Origin: Pseudomonas graminis
GTDB lineage: Bacteria; Pseudomonadota; Gammaproteobacteria; Pseudomonadales; Pseudomonadaceae
NCBI RefSeq assembly: GCF_002093745.1
Contig: NZ_MTSB01000032.1
Coordinates: 1-28,754, forward strand
DNA: 28,754 nucleotides
Reading direction: 5' to 3'
Part shown: piece by piece, positions 1-10,038 of the stretch
Numbering within the stretch: position 1 is the first letter of the stretch
Layout of the letters: each line of letters starts with the position of its first letter
Translations under genes and position numbers: made by a program
The notes under the pieces: generated by a model
Databases searched by the model: none
What the model was told of the DNA's origin: nothing
The model's input: only the letters and a program-made list of their open reading frames with translations

Positions 1-3
1 CCG

Positions 4-42
4 AAAACCCTCATCGCTGACGCGTTGAGGGTTTTTGTTTTT
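4..42 (+). terminator. Rho-independent terminator of the gene upstream of the window
   Basis: A 10-bp perfect stem (AAAACCCTCA at 4-13, TGAGGGTTTT at 26-35) closes a 12-base loop and runs into a T-rich tract to 42. It probably ends transcription of a plus-strand gene lying before the window and separates it from recC. The stem is flanked by A on the left and T on the right, so it could also act on minus-strand transcripts. Confidence 0.8.
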
Positions 43-185
43 ATGGCGTTCGCCAAACCTCACCTCACGTCAGACAAGCCCGCATATCCCCGACAGTCAT
101 CCGGATCAACGTGCATATAGCAATCCAGCGCGCTTGCCCTTATGGTTCGGCCTCAGGTTCCAATTGCACCGCCAAGGAAGCAAGC

Positions 186-3100
186 ATGTCTGTTACGACC
201 TCTCCAAGCGCAGGTTTCATGGTGGTTCAAGGCAACCGCCCGGATGAACTGCGCAGTCTGGTTGTGTCCTGGATGCGACGCTACCCCTTATCGCCGCTCG
301 AAAACGAGATTGCTTTGGTACAGAGCAACGGTATCGCGCAATGGCTCAAGCTCGCTCTGGCTGAAGACGCTCAGGATGAGGACAGCGGTGGTTGTGGCAT
401 TGCCGCAGCTATAGACGTTCAGTTGCCCGGCAGCTTCATGTGGACGCTGTATCGCATCGTCCTTGGCAGCGATGAAATTCCCGCGACCTCTTTGCTCGAC
501 AAGACACCCCTGACCTGGCGCCTGATGCGCTTGCTGCCTGCGCTTATCAATCAGCCGCACTTCGAGCCATTGCAGCGCTTTCTGACCGACGACACTGATC
601 TGCGCAAGCGCTATCAACTGTCCGAACGGCTGTCTGATCTGTTCGACCAATATCAGGTCTACCGCGCCGACTGGCTGGAAGACTGGGCCGCCGGCCTGCA
701 TCAGTTGCGTGATGGACGAGGTCTGATCAGGCCGTTGTCCCCCGCCAATTGCTGGCAGGCCGAGCTATGGCGCGCCTTGCTGGATGATGTTGGAGCGGAG
801 GGCATGGCGCAAAGCCGGGCTGGCGTGCATCGACGTTTCATCGAGCGTATCGGCGCCATGACCGAGGCGCCCCCCGGCCTGCCATCGCGGGTCATCGTTT
901 TCGGTATATCGTCACTCCCCGCGCAAGCGCTTGAAGCCTTGGCAGGACTGGCGAAATTCAGCCAGGTGCTGCTCTGTGTGCATAACCCCTGTCGTCACCA
1001 TTGGACCGACATCGTTGCCGACAAGGACCTGCTGCGTCACCAGTACAAGCGTCAGGCGCGCAAGACCGGCATGCCGATGATCCTTGATCCGCAGGCGCTG
1101 CACCAACATGCTCACCCGCTGCTCGCCGCCTGGGGCAAACAGGGGCGCGATTACATTAATTTGCTGGACAGCCATGACGACCCGCGCAGCTATCGATCCT
1201 CCTTCAAGGACGAGCGCATCGATCTGTTCAGCGAAGCCGAGCCCACCAACCTGCTGAACCAGTTACAGGACGATATTCTTGAGCTGCGTCCGCTGGACGA
1301 GACGCGGGAAAAGTGGCCAGCGGTTGATCCTCTGGAGGACCGTTCGGTCCGTTTCCACATTGCCCATAGCGCCCAGCGTGAAGTGGAGGTGCTGCATGAC
1401 CAGCTTCTGGCGCGGTTCAGCAAAGACCCCGACCTTCGCCCGCGTGATGTGATCGTCATGGTGCCGGATATCGACAGCTATGCGCCGCATATTCGTGCTG
1501 TCTTCGGCCAGATTGAACGCGATGATCGCCGCTTCATTCCTTTCACCCTCGCTGACCAGGGGCAACGTGGCCGTGAGCCGTTACTGATTGCGGTCGAGCA
1601 CCTGCTCAAGCTCCCCGACAGCCGTTTCCCGGTCAGTGAGATTCTCGACTTGCTGGACGTTCCTGCGTTGCGAGCACGCTTCCGGATTCAGGAGCGCGAC
1701 CTGCCGACGCTGCACCGCTGGATCGAAGGCGCCGGCATCCGTTGGGGGCTCAACGCCGAGCAACGCGCCGGTCTTGGATTGCCGAATGCCCTTGAGCAGA
1801 ACAGCTGGCATTTCGGTCTGCGCCGTATGCTGCTGGGTTACGCCGTAGGTGCCGGCACGGCTTACGACGGCATAGAGCCCTACGATGAAATCGGTGGGCT
1901 GGATGCTGCGTTTATCGGCCCGCTGGTCGCGTTGATCGATGCACTTCAGGTTGCCCACACGGAGCTGTCCACGCCCGCCACTCCGGAGCATTGGGGCGCG
2001 CGCCTGCAAGCCGTCCTGCAATTGTTCTTTATTGCTGAAAGCGAGCACGACGACTACCTGCTCGCTCAACTGGAAACACTCCGCGAAAACTGGCTTGAGA
2101 CCTGCTCCATCGTCGGTCTGGCCGATGAGCTGCCGCTGACCGTGGTCCGCGAAGCCTGGCTGGCCGGGCTTGATCAGGGCCGTCTGTCTCAGCGCTTTCT
2201 GGCGGGCTCGGTCAACTTCTGCACGCTGATGCCCATGCGCGCCATTCCGTTCAAAGTGGTCTGCCTGCTGGGCATGAACGACGGTGACTACCCCCGCGCT
2301 CAACCCCCGCTGGACTTCGACCTGATGGGCAGCGATTATCGCCCTGGCGACCGCTCGCGGCGTGAAGATGATCGTTACCTGTTGCTCGAAGCGGTGCTTT
2401 CGGCCCGAGATCAACTGTACGTGAGCTGGGTTGGCCGCAGCATTCGTGACAACAGCGAGCGTCCCGCTTCGGTGCTGATCGGTCAATTGCGTGACCACCT
2501 TGCCAGTGGCTGGAACCTGGCAGGCGAGACCGATGCCGAGAATAAAGCGGATGCCGGTGAGCGCTTGCTGAAAGCCCTCACGGTTCACCATCCGCTGCAG
2601 CCATTCAGTGCCCGTTATTTCCATGCAGGCACCGGCTACTTCAGTTTCGCCCGAGAATGGCGTCTGCTCCATGAGACCGATGTTCAGTTACCTGTTCCCG
2701 CTGAGCTACCGCCCCATGAACAGGAAGAACCGTTGTCCGTCGCGCAATTGCAGGACTTCCTGAGAAACCCGGTGAAGCACTTTTTCAGTCAGCGCCTGAA
2801 GATCTATTTCGAAGTCGCCGAAGCGCCGCTCGCCGATGAAGAACCGTTTGTACTGGATGCGCTTGAGCGCTATGGACTCAGTGAAAGCCTGCTCAGTGCG
2901 GCGATGGCCTCGCCGGACAATATCGACGCGGCCCTTCATCAGCAGGCGCTGAAACTGCAAGCCAGCGGATTGCTGCCCCTCGCAGGTTTCGGTACGTGCC
3001 TGCAGGACGAACTGATCGAACCTCTGCCGGACGTGCTGAAGCGTTACCACGACGTATTGGCGCGTTGGCCCGAGGCGCTGAGCAGTGCGTTGCCGATCAG

Positions 3101-3662
3101 CTTCAGCCACACTGGCGTGAGCATCGACGGCTGGCTTGGCGGATTGCACCGCAACACCCGCGGCGAGTTGTTGCTGGTCACTGCGATTCCCAACAGCATC
3201 GGTTCGAAAAAGACCCGCAAGTGGCATCGGCTGATTCGTCCCTGGGTGAATCATCTGGTGGCCTGCGCCTGTGAACTTCCGCTGAGCACCGCACTGGTGG
3301 CCAGCGATGAAACCCTGATGCTGGATCCGCTGGACAAGGACGCTGCCATCACCACATTGAACCACCTGTTGATGGCCTGGCTGCATGGCATGCAGCAACC
3401 GCTGCCGGTGGCCGTCAAAACCGCCTTCGCCTGGCTTGGCCAACCCGCCGACAAAGCCGAAGCCGCCGCCCGTAAAGCCTATGAAGGTGACGGGCAGACC
3501 ACCGATGGCGAGCGTCGCGAAAGCACGGCGCTGGCCCGGCAGTTTCCGGACTTCGACGCCTTGCTGGACAGTGAAGAGTTCGCGGGCTGGTGCGAGACGC
3601 TCTACAAACCGATTTACGACGCGCCTTGGCAATCGCTGTCTGGCGGGGAGGGCGGCGCATGA
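186..3662 (+). CDS. recC: RecBCD exodeoxyribonuclease V, gamma subunit RecC
   Basis: RecC is the non-catalytic scaffold of the RecBCD helicase-nuclease. It splits the two DNA strands and recognises Chi in the single strand passing through it. The protein has 1158 residues and opens with the RecC-type segment FMVVQGNRPDELRSL. A later stretch, HSAQREVEVLHDQLLARF, is also family-typical. No intact Walker A is visible, as expected for the degenerate helicase fold of RecC. Near residue 850 is a segment containing LSVAQLQDFLRNPVKHFF, typical of the C-terminal part. I chose the ATG at 186 over the in-frame ATG at 111: it has AAGGAAG at 174-180 with a 5-base spacer, and homology begins just after it. 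The stop overlaps recB as ATGA. It is first in a recC-recB-recD operon. Confidence 0.96.
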   Translation: MSVTTSPSAGFMVVQGNRPDELRSLVVSWMRRYPLSPLENEIALVQSNGIAQWLKLALAEDAQDEDSGGCGIAAAIDVQLPGSFMWTLYRIVLGSDEIPATSLLDKTPLTWRLMRLLPALINQPHFEPLQRFLTDDTDLRKRYQLSERLSDLFDQYQVYRADWLEDWAAGLHQLRDGRGLIRPLSPANCWQAELWRALLDDVGAEGMAQSRAGVHRRFIERIGAMTEAPPGLPSRVIVFGISSLPAQALEALAGLAKFSQVLLCVHNPCRHHWTDIVADKDLLRHQYKRQARKTGMPMILDPQALHQHAHPLLAAWGKQGRDYINLLDSHDDPRSYRSSFKDERIDLFSEAEPTNLLNQLQDDILELRPLDETREKWPAVDPLEDRSVRFHIAHSAQREVEVLHDQLLARFSKDPDLRPRDVIVMVPDIDSYAPHIRAVFGQIERDDRRFIPFTLADQGQRGREPLLIAVEHLLKLPDSRFPVSEILDLLDVPALRARFRIQERDLPTLHRWIEGAGIRWGLNAEQRAGLGLPNALEQNSWHFGLRRMLLGYAVGAGTAYDGIEPYDEIGGLDAAFIGPLVALIDALQVAHTELSTPATPEHWGARLQAVLQLFFIAESEHDDYLLAQLETLRENWLETCSIVGLADELPLTVVREAWLAGLDQGRLSQRFLAGSVNFCTLMPMRAIPFKVVCLLGMNDGDYPRAQPPLDFDLMGSDYRPGDRSRREDDRYLLLEAVLSARDQLYVSWVGRSIRDNSERPASVLIGQLRDHLASGWNLAGETDAENKADAGERLLKALTVHHPLQPFSARYFHAGTGYFSFAREWRLLHETDVQLPVPAELPPHEQEEPLSVAQLQDFLRNPVKHFFSQRLKIYFEVAEAPLADEEPFVLDALERYGLSESLLSAAMASPDNIDAALHQQALKLQASGLLPLAGFGTCLQDELIEPLPDVLKRYHDVLARWPEALSSALPISFSHTGVSIDGWLGGLHRNTRGELLLVTAIPNSIGSKKTRKWHRLIRPWVNHLVACACELPLSTALVASDETLMLDPLDKDAAITTLNHLLMAWLHGMQQPLPVAVKTAFAWLGQPADKAEAAARKAYEGDGQTTDGERRESTALARQFPDFDALLDSEEFAGWCETLYKPIYDAPWQSLSGGEGGA

Positions 3663-6600
3663 ATGCCTCATCGCTTCCTTTGGCACTGCGTTTTCCGTTA
3701 CGCGGCAGCCAGTTGATCGAAGCCAGCGCCGGGACCGGCAAGACCTTCACCATCTCAGCGTTGTACTTGCGGCTGGTGCTTGGTCACGGTGCTGAACAAT
3801 CAGGTTTTGGCCGCGAATTGCTGCCGCCGCAAATCCTCGTTGTGACCTTCACGGACGCCGCAACCAAGGAGTTGCGCGACCGGATTCGGACCCGGCTGGC
3901 CGAGGCCGCACGCTTTTTCCGTGACGAGATTGACGCGCCGGATGGTCTGATCGCCGAATTGCGTGAACAGTTCGAGGCCGAACAGTGGCCCGCGTGCGCC
4001 AGCCGCCTGGACATCGCCGCGCAATGGATGGACGAAGCCGCCGTTTCGACCATTCACAGCTGGTGCCAGCGCATGCTGCGTGAACATGCTTTCGACAGCG
4101 GCAGTCTGTTCACCCAGACCCTGGAAACCGACCACAGCGACCTGCTCGGCGAAGTGCTGCGCGATTACTGGCGACGATTCTGCTACCCCATGAGCGGCGA
4201 CGCGCTGGCCTGGGTGCGGGAAAACTGGAGTGGCCCTGCTGCGCTCCTGCCACGTGTACGAGGCCTGTTCGGTCGTGACCGCAGCAACAATACTCAAGAG
4301 CCAGCCGAGCTGATCGAAGCGTCTTTGCAAGAGCGTCGAGCAGCGCTTGCCGCCCTCAAAGCCCCTTGGGGCGCATGGGCTGACGAGTTGTACGCCCTCT
4401 GTCAGGACGCCGTCGCCCGCAAGGTGGTCGATGGTCGCAAGATGCAGGAGCGTTTCTTCAAGCCCTGGTTCGACAAGCTGTCTGCATGGGCTGCCGACGA
4501 AAGTCAGGAAGCGCTGGACCTGGGCACCGGCTTCACTCGCCTCACCCCGGACGGCGTTGCCGAAGCCTGGAAAAGCGAGCCGCCTTCGCACCCCGCGTTC
4601 GAGGCCATGGCCGAACTCAAGGCTGCGCTTGAAGCTCTGCCCAAGCCAGACGCTGCTGTCCTGCAACACGCTGCGCAGTGGGTCAGTGCGCGCTTTGAGG
4701 AAGAGAAGCGTCGTCGCGCCGAAATGGGGTTTGACGACATGCTGCTCAGGCTCGACGCCGCCTTGCGCAGCGCTGGCGGCGAGCGACTGGCCACCCTGAT
4801 TCGCGAGCAGTTTCCGGTGGCGCTGATCGATGAATTCCAGGACACCGACCCGGTGCAGTACCGGATCTTCGAAAGCATCTATCGCCTTGAAGACAACGAC
4901 CCGAACACCGGCCTGTTCCTGATCGGCGACCCCAAGCAGGCGATCTACGCCTTTCGTGGCGCCGACATCTACACCTACTTGCGCGCCCGGCAGGCCACCG
5001 ATGGCCGCTGGCATACACTGGACACCAACTATCGCTCCAGTCATGCGATGGTCGAGTCGGTCAACCATGTCTTCACCCGCGCCGAGAAACGCCCGGAAGG
5101 GCGGGGCGCTTTTCTGTTTCGTGACGATAAAGGCAATCAGGTGCCGTTCGCCGACGCACTGGCCCAAGGTCTCAAAGAGACCCTGGAGGTTGATGGCAAC
5201 CCACTGACGGCGTTGACCGTCTGGCACCTGGAGAGTGAGCAGCCGGTGTCCGGCGTCGCCTATCGCCAGCAACTGGCTGCCAGTTGCGCCAGCGAGATCG
5301 TGCGCCTGCTCAACGCGGGTCAACAGGGCCGCGCGGGGTTCAGCGCGCCGGACAAGACGATACGTGGGTTGCGTCCCGCCGATATCGCCATTCTGGTCCG
5401 CGACGGCAAAGAAGCGCAGGCTGTGCGCAGTCAACTGACGGCGCGTGGCGTGCGCAGCGTCTACCTGTCAGACAAGGATTCGGTGTTCGCGGCTCAGGAA
5501 GCTCATGACCTGCTGTCCTGGCTCAAAGCCTGCGCCGAGCCGGACTCCGAGCGCACCTTGCGCGCGGCCTTGGCCTGTATCACCCTCGACCTGCCTCTTG
5601 CCGAGCTGGAGCGTTTGAATCAGGACGAACTGGCGTGGGAACAGCGCGTCATGCAGTTCCGTGGCTATCGCGCCGTATGGCGCAGCCAGGGCGTGCTGCC
5701 GATGCTGCGACGCTTGTTGCACGACTTCGCCCTGCCGCAGACCTTGATCTCGCGCACGGACGGCGAGCGGGTGCTGACCAATCTGCTGCACCTGTCCGAA
5801 CTGTTGCAACAGGCCGCCGCCGAACTGGATGGCGAACAGGCCCTGATTCGTCATCTGGGTGATCATCTGGCGCTGTCCGGTCAGGCCGGAGAAGAGCAGA
5901 TCCTGCGCCTGGAAAGCGACGAGCAACTGGTCAAGGTCGTCACCATTCACAAGTCCAAAGGGCTGCAGTACCCGTTGGTATTTCTGCCCTTCATTTGTTC
6001 GTCCAAACCGGTCGATGGCAGCAGACTGCCGTTGCAGTTTCACGACCTCGAGGGCCGGGCGCAGATCAGTTTGCAGCCTACCGAGGCGCTGATCCGGCAA
6101 GCCGACGACGAGCGCCTGGCCGAAGACCTGCGCTTGCTCTATGTCGCGCTCACCCGTTCGGAATACGCCTGCTGGCTGGGCGTCGCCGACCTCAAGCGCG
6201 GCAATGCCAACAGCTCGATGCTGCACCGCTCGGCGCTGGGCTACTTGCTGGGGGGCGGTGCGCCGTTGTCCGAGTCGGCGGACCTCAAGATCTGGTTGCG
6301 TGATCTGGTCGAGGGCTGCGACGCGATTGCCTTGCAGCCGGTCCCGGAACCCACTGACGAACGCTTCAGTGCGCCGCGCAACGAAGCCTCGCTGGTCAAA
6401 CTGCTGGTGCCCAAACGTCGTGCTGCCGAGAACTGGTGGATCGCGTCCTATAGCGCCTTGCGCATTGGCGACACGGTGACTGCCGGGGCGGATGAGTCAC
6501 CGGACAGCCCGCAGGCGCAGAAGCTGTTTGACGATGAGCGCCTCGACCCTGAAGCGCCTCGCGACATTCTGGTTGGCGGTGGCGATATCCATCGCTTTCC

Positions 6601-7351
6601 GCGTGGTCCGAACCCCGGCACCTTTCTGCATGGCTTGCTCGAATGGGCGGGCAATGAAGGGTTTGGGCTGACCGCGCATGACCCGGACCTGATAAGGGAC
6701 GCTGTGGCGCGGCGCTGCAGCCGGCGCGGCTGGGCTGGCTGGATCGAAACCCTGCGTGACTGGTTGCAGCAGATGCTGAACATGCCGCTGCGCCTTTCGC
6801 CCGATGCCACGCCGGTCGCGCTGGGTGATCTGGACCAGCCCAACCAGTACCGCGTCGAAATGGAGTTCTGGTTCGCCAGCACCCACGTCAATGTGGCGCA
6901 GATGGACGCGCTGGTGCGGCGCTTTACCCACGACAACGCGCCGCGCGCCGCGACTGAAACCGTCTCGCTCAACGGCATGTTCAAAGGCTTCATCGACCTG
7001 ACCTTCGAGCACGAAGGCCGTTATTACGTGGCCGACTACAAGTCCAACTGGCTGGGCGCCGACGATGACGCCTACACCGAACTGGCGATGGAATCGTCGA
7101 TCCTCGACAACCGTTACGACCTGCAATATGTCCTGTACTTACTGGCCTTGCATCGTCAGCTCAAGGCGCGGATGGCCGACTACGATTACGATCAGCACAT
7201 GGGCGGCGCGCTGTACCTGTTTCTGCGCGGCAGTCGTTCTGCCTCTCAAGGTGCCTGGTTCACTCGGCCACCCCGCGAACTGATCGAAAGCCTGGACCTG
7301 CTGTTTCAGGGTAAGCCGATACCGCATGACCTGCCGGGAGCTTTGGCATGA
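3659..7351 (+). CDS. recB: RecBCD exodeoxyribonuclease V, beta subunit RecB
   Basis: RecB is the 3'-5' SF1 helicase and the only nuclease of RecBCD; it also loads RecA after Chi. The protein has 1230 residues. Helicase motifs are in order: Walker A EASAGTGKT at residues 21-29, motif II LIDEFQDTDPVQY near 388-400, then LIGDPKQAIYAFRG, TNYRSS, TIHKSKGLQYPLVF and LLYVALTRSE. The C-terminal nuclease is intact: GFIDL with D1113 and DYKSNWLG with D1126 and K1128. The 13-residue spacing matches E. coli D1067, D1080 and K1082. The chosen ATG overlaps the recC stop (ATGA) and has GGGGAGGG at 3645-3652. Upstream in-frame starts would extend into recC and lack homology. It overlaps recD by ATGA, implying translational coupling of all three subunits. 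Confidence 0.97.
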   Translation: MNASSLPLALRFPLRGSQLIEASAGTGKTFTISALYLRLVLGHGAEQSGFGRELLPPQILVVTFTDAATKELRDRIRTRLAEAARFFRDEIDAPDGLIAELREQFEAEQWPACASRLDIAAQWMDEAAVSTIHSWCQRMLREHAFDSGSLFTQTLETDHSDLLGEVLRDYWRRFCYPMSGDALAWVRENWSGPAALLPRVRGLFGRDRSNNTQEPAELIEASLQERRAALAALKAPWGAWADELYALCQDAVARKVVDGRKMQERFFKPWFDKLSAWAADESQEALDLGTGFTRLTPDGVAEAWKSEPPSHPAFEAMAELKAALEALPKPDAAVLQHAAQWVSARFEEEKRRRAEMGFDDMLLRLDAALRSAGGERLATLIREQFPVALIDEFQDTDPVQYRIFESIYRLEDNDPNTGLFLIGDPKQAIYAFRGADIYTYLRARQATDGRWHTLDTNYRSSHAMVESVNHVFTRAEKRPEGRGAFLFRDDKGNQVPFADALAQGLKETLEVDGNPLTALTVWHLESEQPVSGVAYRQQLAASCASEIVRLLNAGQQGRAGFSAPDKTIRGLRPADIAILVRDGKEAQAVRSQLTARGVRSVYLSDKDSVFAAQEAHDLLSWLKACAEPDSERTLRAALACITLDLPLAELERLNQDELAWEQRVMQFRGYRAVWRSQGVLPMLRRLLHDFALPQTLISRTDGERVLTNLLHLSELLQQAAAELDGEQALIRHLGDHLALSGQAGEEQILRLESDEQLVKVVTIHKSKGLQYPLVFLPFICSSKPVDGSRLPLQFHDLEGRAQISLQPTEALIRQADDERLAEDLRLLYVALTRSEYACWLGVADLKRGNANSSMLHRSALGYLLGGGAPLSESADLKIWLRDLVEGCDAIALQPVPEPTDERFSAPRNEASLVKLLVPKRRAAENWWIASYSALRIGDTVTAGADESPDSPQAQKLFDDERLDPEAPRDILVGGGDIHRFPRGPNPGTFLHGLLEWAGNEGFGLTAHDPDLIRDAVARRCSRRGWAGWIETLRDWLQQMLNMPLRLSPDATPVALGDLDQPNQYRVEMEFWFASTHVNVAQMDALVRRFTHDNAPRAATETVSLNGMFKGFIDLTFEHEGRYYVADYKSNWLGADDDAYTELAMESSILDNRYDLQYVLYLLALHRQLKARMADYDYDQHMGGALYLFLRGSRSASQGAWFTRPPRELIESLDLLFQGKPIPHDLPGALA

Positions 7352-9441
7352 GCCGCTCGTTTGACAATCTGTTGCCCACAGCGCTGGACGACGCCAGCCT
7401 CGCCGAATTGAATCCGCTGGCCCGTGTCGACGACCTTCTGATGTTGCTGGAGCGCTGGGTAGAACGCGGCTGGTTGCGCGCGCTGGACCGGGCTTTCGTC
7501 GCCTTCCTCAGTGAACTCGACCCGCAGGCCGATCCGTTGGTGCTGGTCGCTGCGGCCCTCACCAGCCATCAACTGGGTCATGGCCATGTCTGCCTCGATC
7601 TTTACGAAACCCTGAAAGAACCGGACTTTGCTCTGTCGCTGCCGCCCGAAGGCGACCAGCAAAGCGGGACGATGCTGCTGCCCTCGCAATTGCTCGCAGC
7701 GCTGGATGGCGCCGCCTGGTGCCAGGCGCTGGCAGGCAGTTCGCTGGTGGCCGAGGTGGGCGACCCCAGTGCCGAGGCGCAGCAAAAACCATTGGTACTG
7801 GCGGAACGGCGTTTGTACTTGCGCCGCTACTGGACCTACGAACGCCGCATCGCCGCAGCCTTGCGGCGGCGCCTTGCTCAAGATGAGGCCCCGCCCGAGG
7901 ACCTGCCGCAGCGTCTTAATGCATTGTTCAAACCTGCGAGTTCGGCGCCGGAAGCCGTCATCGACTGGCAGAAGCTGGCCTGTGCGCTGGCTACCCGCCG
8001 GGCGTTCAGCATCATCACTGGTGGTCCGGGCACCGGCAAGACGACGACCGTGGTGCGCTTGCTGGCGTTGCTTCAAGCGCCGGCCGTGCAGAGCGGCCAG
8101 CCATTGCGCATTCGACTGGCTGCACCGACCGGCAAGGCGGCGGCACGTTTGACCGAGTCCATCAGCCAGCAGGTCCAGAGCCTGGACGTCAGCCAAGAAG
8201 TGCGCCAGAAGATCCCCAGTGAAGTGACCACCGTACACCGCTTGCTGGGCAGCCGCCCCGGTACTCGTCACTTCCGTCACCACGCCGGCAACCTGCTGCC
8301 ACTGGATGTGCTGGTGGTCGATGAGGCGTCGATGATCGACCTGGAGATGATGGCCAACCTGCTCGATGCATTGCCGGCGCATGCCCGTATGGTTTTGTTG
8401 GGTGACAAGGATCAGTTGGCTTCCGTCGAAGCTGGCGCAGTGCTGGGCGACTTGTGCCGCGACGCTGAAGACGGTTTTTACAGCCCTGAAACCCAGGCCT
8501 GGCTGGAAGCCGTCAGCGGTGAAGACCTCGGCAAAGGCGCGTTGCGCCAAGGCGATGCGCAACAGCATCCATTGGCTCAGCAAGTCGTCATGCTGCGTCA
8601 CTCGCGCCGTTTCGGCCAGGGCAGCGGCATCGGCCAGTTGGCCCGACTGGTCAACCAGCAACAGGATCAGCAGGCGCGAGCGCTGTTGTCGGCAGGCAGT
8701 CACAACGATGTGTTCGCATTGACCCTGAAGGGCGAGCAAGACCTCAAGTTCAAGCGGCTGGTGCTGGACGGTCTCGGCAAGGGCGAGCACGGCCCGCAAG
8801 GCTATCGGCACTACTTGAACGTGCTGGCCGCCGAGCGCCCTGCTCAGGGTTCTTCACTCGACGACGCAGGCTGGACGCTCTGGGCGCGCTTGGTGCTGAA
8901 TGCTTTCGACGCGTTTCAGTTGCTGTGCGCTGTGCGCAAAGGCCCGTGGGGCGTGGAAGGCTTGAACCAGCGCATCACGCACGCGTTGTTCAGCGCAGGC
9001 CTGATTGAAAGCGAGCAGCAGTGGTATGAGGGCCGTCCGGTGCTGATGACCCACAACGATTACGGCCTCGGCCTGATGAACGGCGACATCGGCATCACCT
9101 TGCGACTGCCCGAGCGTGAGGGCGAGAGCAAGCAAGTACTGCGCGTCGCCTTCCCGCGTAACGACGGCAGCGGCGGCGTACGCTTCGTCCTGCCCAGCCG
9201 CCTCAACGAAGTCGAAACCGTCTACGCCATGACCGTACACAAATCCCAAGGCTCGGAATTCGCCCACACCGCTCTCATCCTGCCCGAAGCCCTCAACCCG
9301 GTACTGACCAAAGAACTGATCTACACCGGCATCACCCGCGCCAAACACTGGTTCAGCCTGATCGAACCCCGCCAGGGCATCTTCGAAGAAGCCCTGCGCC
9401 GCAAGGTCAAACGCCTGAGCGGCTTGATGCTCGGGCTTTGA
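7348..9441 (+). CDS. recD: RecBCD exodeoxyribonuclease V, alpha subunit RecD
   Basis: RecD is the 5'-3' SF1B helicase of RecBCD, the fast motor on the opposite strand from RecB. The protein has 697 residues, longer than the roughly 610 of E. coli but usual for Pseudomonas. Walker A GGPGTGKT spans residues 225-232 with K231. Walker B is VVDEASMID with D325 and E326. The C-terminal motifs YAMTVHKSQGSEF and YTGITRAKHWF complete the SF1B core. Residues 1-200 form the variable N-terminal domain that contacts RecC. The start overlaps the recB stop (ATGA), so it is the third gene of a coupled operon. A small hairpin at 9468-9487 follows, without a T-run. Confidence 0.96.
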   Translation: MSRSFDNLLPTALDDASLAELNPLARVDDLLMLLERWVERGWLRALDRAFVAFLSELDPQADPLVLVAAALTSHQLGHGHVCLDLYETLKEPDFALSLPPEGDQQSGTMLLPSQLLAALDGAAWCQALAGSSLVAEVGDPSAEAQQKPLVLAERRLYLRRYWTYERRIAAALRRRLAQDEAPPEDLPQRLNALFKPASSAPEAVIDWQKLACALATRRAFSIITGGPGTGKTTTVVRLLALLQAPAVQSGQPLRIRLAAPTGKAAARLTESISQQVQSLDVSQEVRQKIPSEVTTVHRLLGSRPGTRHFRHHAGNLLPLDVLVVDEASMIDLEMMANLLDALPAHARMVLLGDKDQLASVEAGAVLGDLCRDAEDGFYSPETQAWLEAVSGEDLGKGALRQGDAQQHPLAQQVVMLRHSRRFGQGSGIGQLARLVNQQQDQQARALLSAGSHNDVFALTLKGEQDLKFKRLVLDGLGKGEHGPQGYRHYLNVLAAERPAQGSSLDDAGWTLWARLVLNAFDAFQLLCAVRKGPWGVEGLNQRITHALFSAGLIESEQQWYEGRPVLMTHNDYGLGLMNGDIGITLRLPEREGESKQVLRVAFPRNDGSGGVRFVLPSRLNEVETVYAMTVHKSQGSEFAHTALILPEALNPVLTKELIYTGITRAKHWFSLIEPRQGIFEEALRRKVKRLSGLMLGL

Positions 9442-10038
9442 AGGTGCCAGCGCCCACCCTTGACTCATGTGCCACAGCGTTGGCACACATCACGGGTTAG
9501 CCGTTGGGGCGCCTCAGTGGAAGGTCATGAAGGCAAAGCAGGGTTAATACCCTACACCTATAAACACCCTCACTATTGGAAAGACCCTCTGAGACGCCCC
9601 TGTGAGATACCTAAGATATCTATTCTCTGAGAACGCCTCTGAGGCCATTGTTGATAGTTATTATCCATCAATGACAATTTATCTGAGCTTTCCACCTCAA
9701 AGGAGGCCAATAAATAAATTTCCACCTTGTCACTGATGGTCTCAGTGCTCAGCACCAAGATGATCTAACGACCATTGAACAGGCCATGAGCGAGACCCCA
9801 AGATCGGCCTATGCATCTTTGACATTAAAGCCTGTGGTCTCCGGTTTTATCGTGGCCTGAAGCTGCCCTTGAGTTCCTGAAGACCAGACTGTCAGCAATG
9901 GTCAACGGCAATCATCAGTGCTGGGATCTTGAGATAATGGCTGTGGTGGAAATCGTGGCTGATGGCAAGGTCCGCGTGAAGCTAATATAGTTTTAGCTAC
10001 TCACCGGACCTATATCAGGTGGTTTATAGAGCCATTGG
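9442..10038. other. Intergenic stretch without a supported gene, lower GC
   Basis: Nearly 600 bases between recD and the minus-strand orphan contain no credible gene. From about 9540 the composition drops; one 60-base row, 9601-9660, counts to 24 G/C (40%), against the clearly GC-rich recBCD. Short frames exist. One, in the plus frame ending with TAG near 9990, is open for about 54 codons from about 9830 and could be the decayed end of a gene, but it has no good start or ribosome site and I recognise nothing in it. CCTCTGAG occurs twice near 9585 and 9635. The region looks like worn, probably acquired DNA. Confidence 0.5.
9468..9487 (+). terminator. Weak hairpin downstream of recD, possible terminator
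   Basis: TGTGCCA at 9468-9474 pairs with TGGCACA at 9481-9487 around a 6-base loop. No T-run follows, so if it ends the recCBD transcript it does so weakly or by Rho. It could equally be a short repeat element. Confidence 0.25.

Noticed and set aside
111..185. Earlier ATG for recC at 111
   Set aside because: The extra 25 residues lack homology and there is no ribosome site before 111; 186 has AAGGAAG at good spacing.
1581..2672. 363-codon minus-strand frame inside recC
   Set aside because: Antisense to RecC; no domain, typical shadow composition.
3800..5434. 544-codon minus-strand frame inside recB
   Set aside because: Antisense to the RecB helicase core with intact motifs; shadow of third-position GC bias.
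7306..8811. 501-codon minus-strand frame inside recD
   Set aside because: Antisense to RecD Walker motifs; shadow frame.
9573..9758. 61-codon minus-strand frame in the islet
   Set aside because: No ribosome site, no similarity that I recognise, in AT-rich worn DNA.
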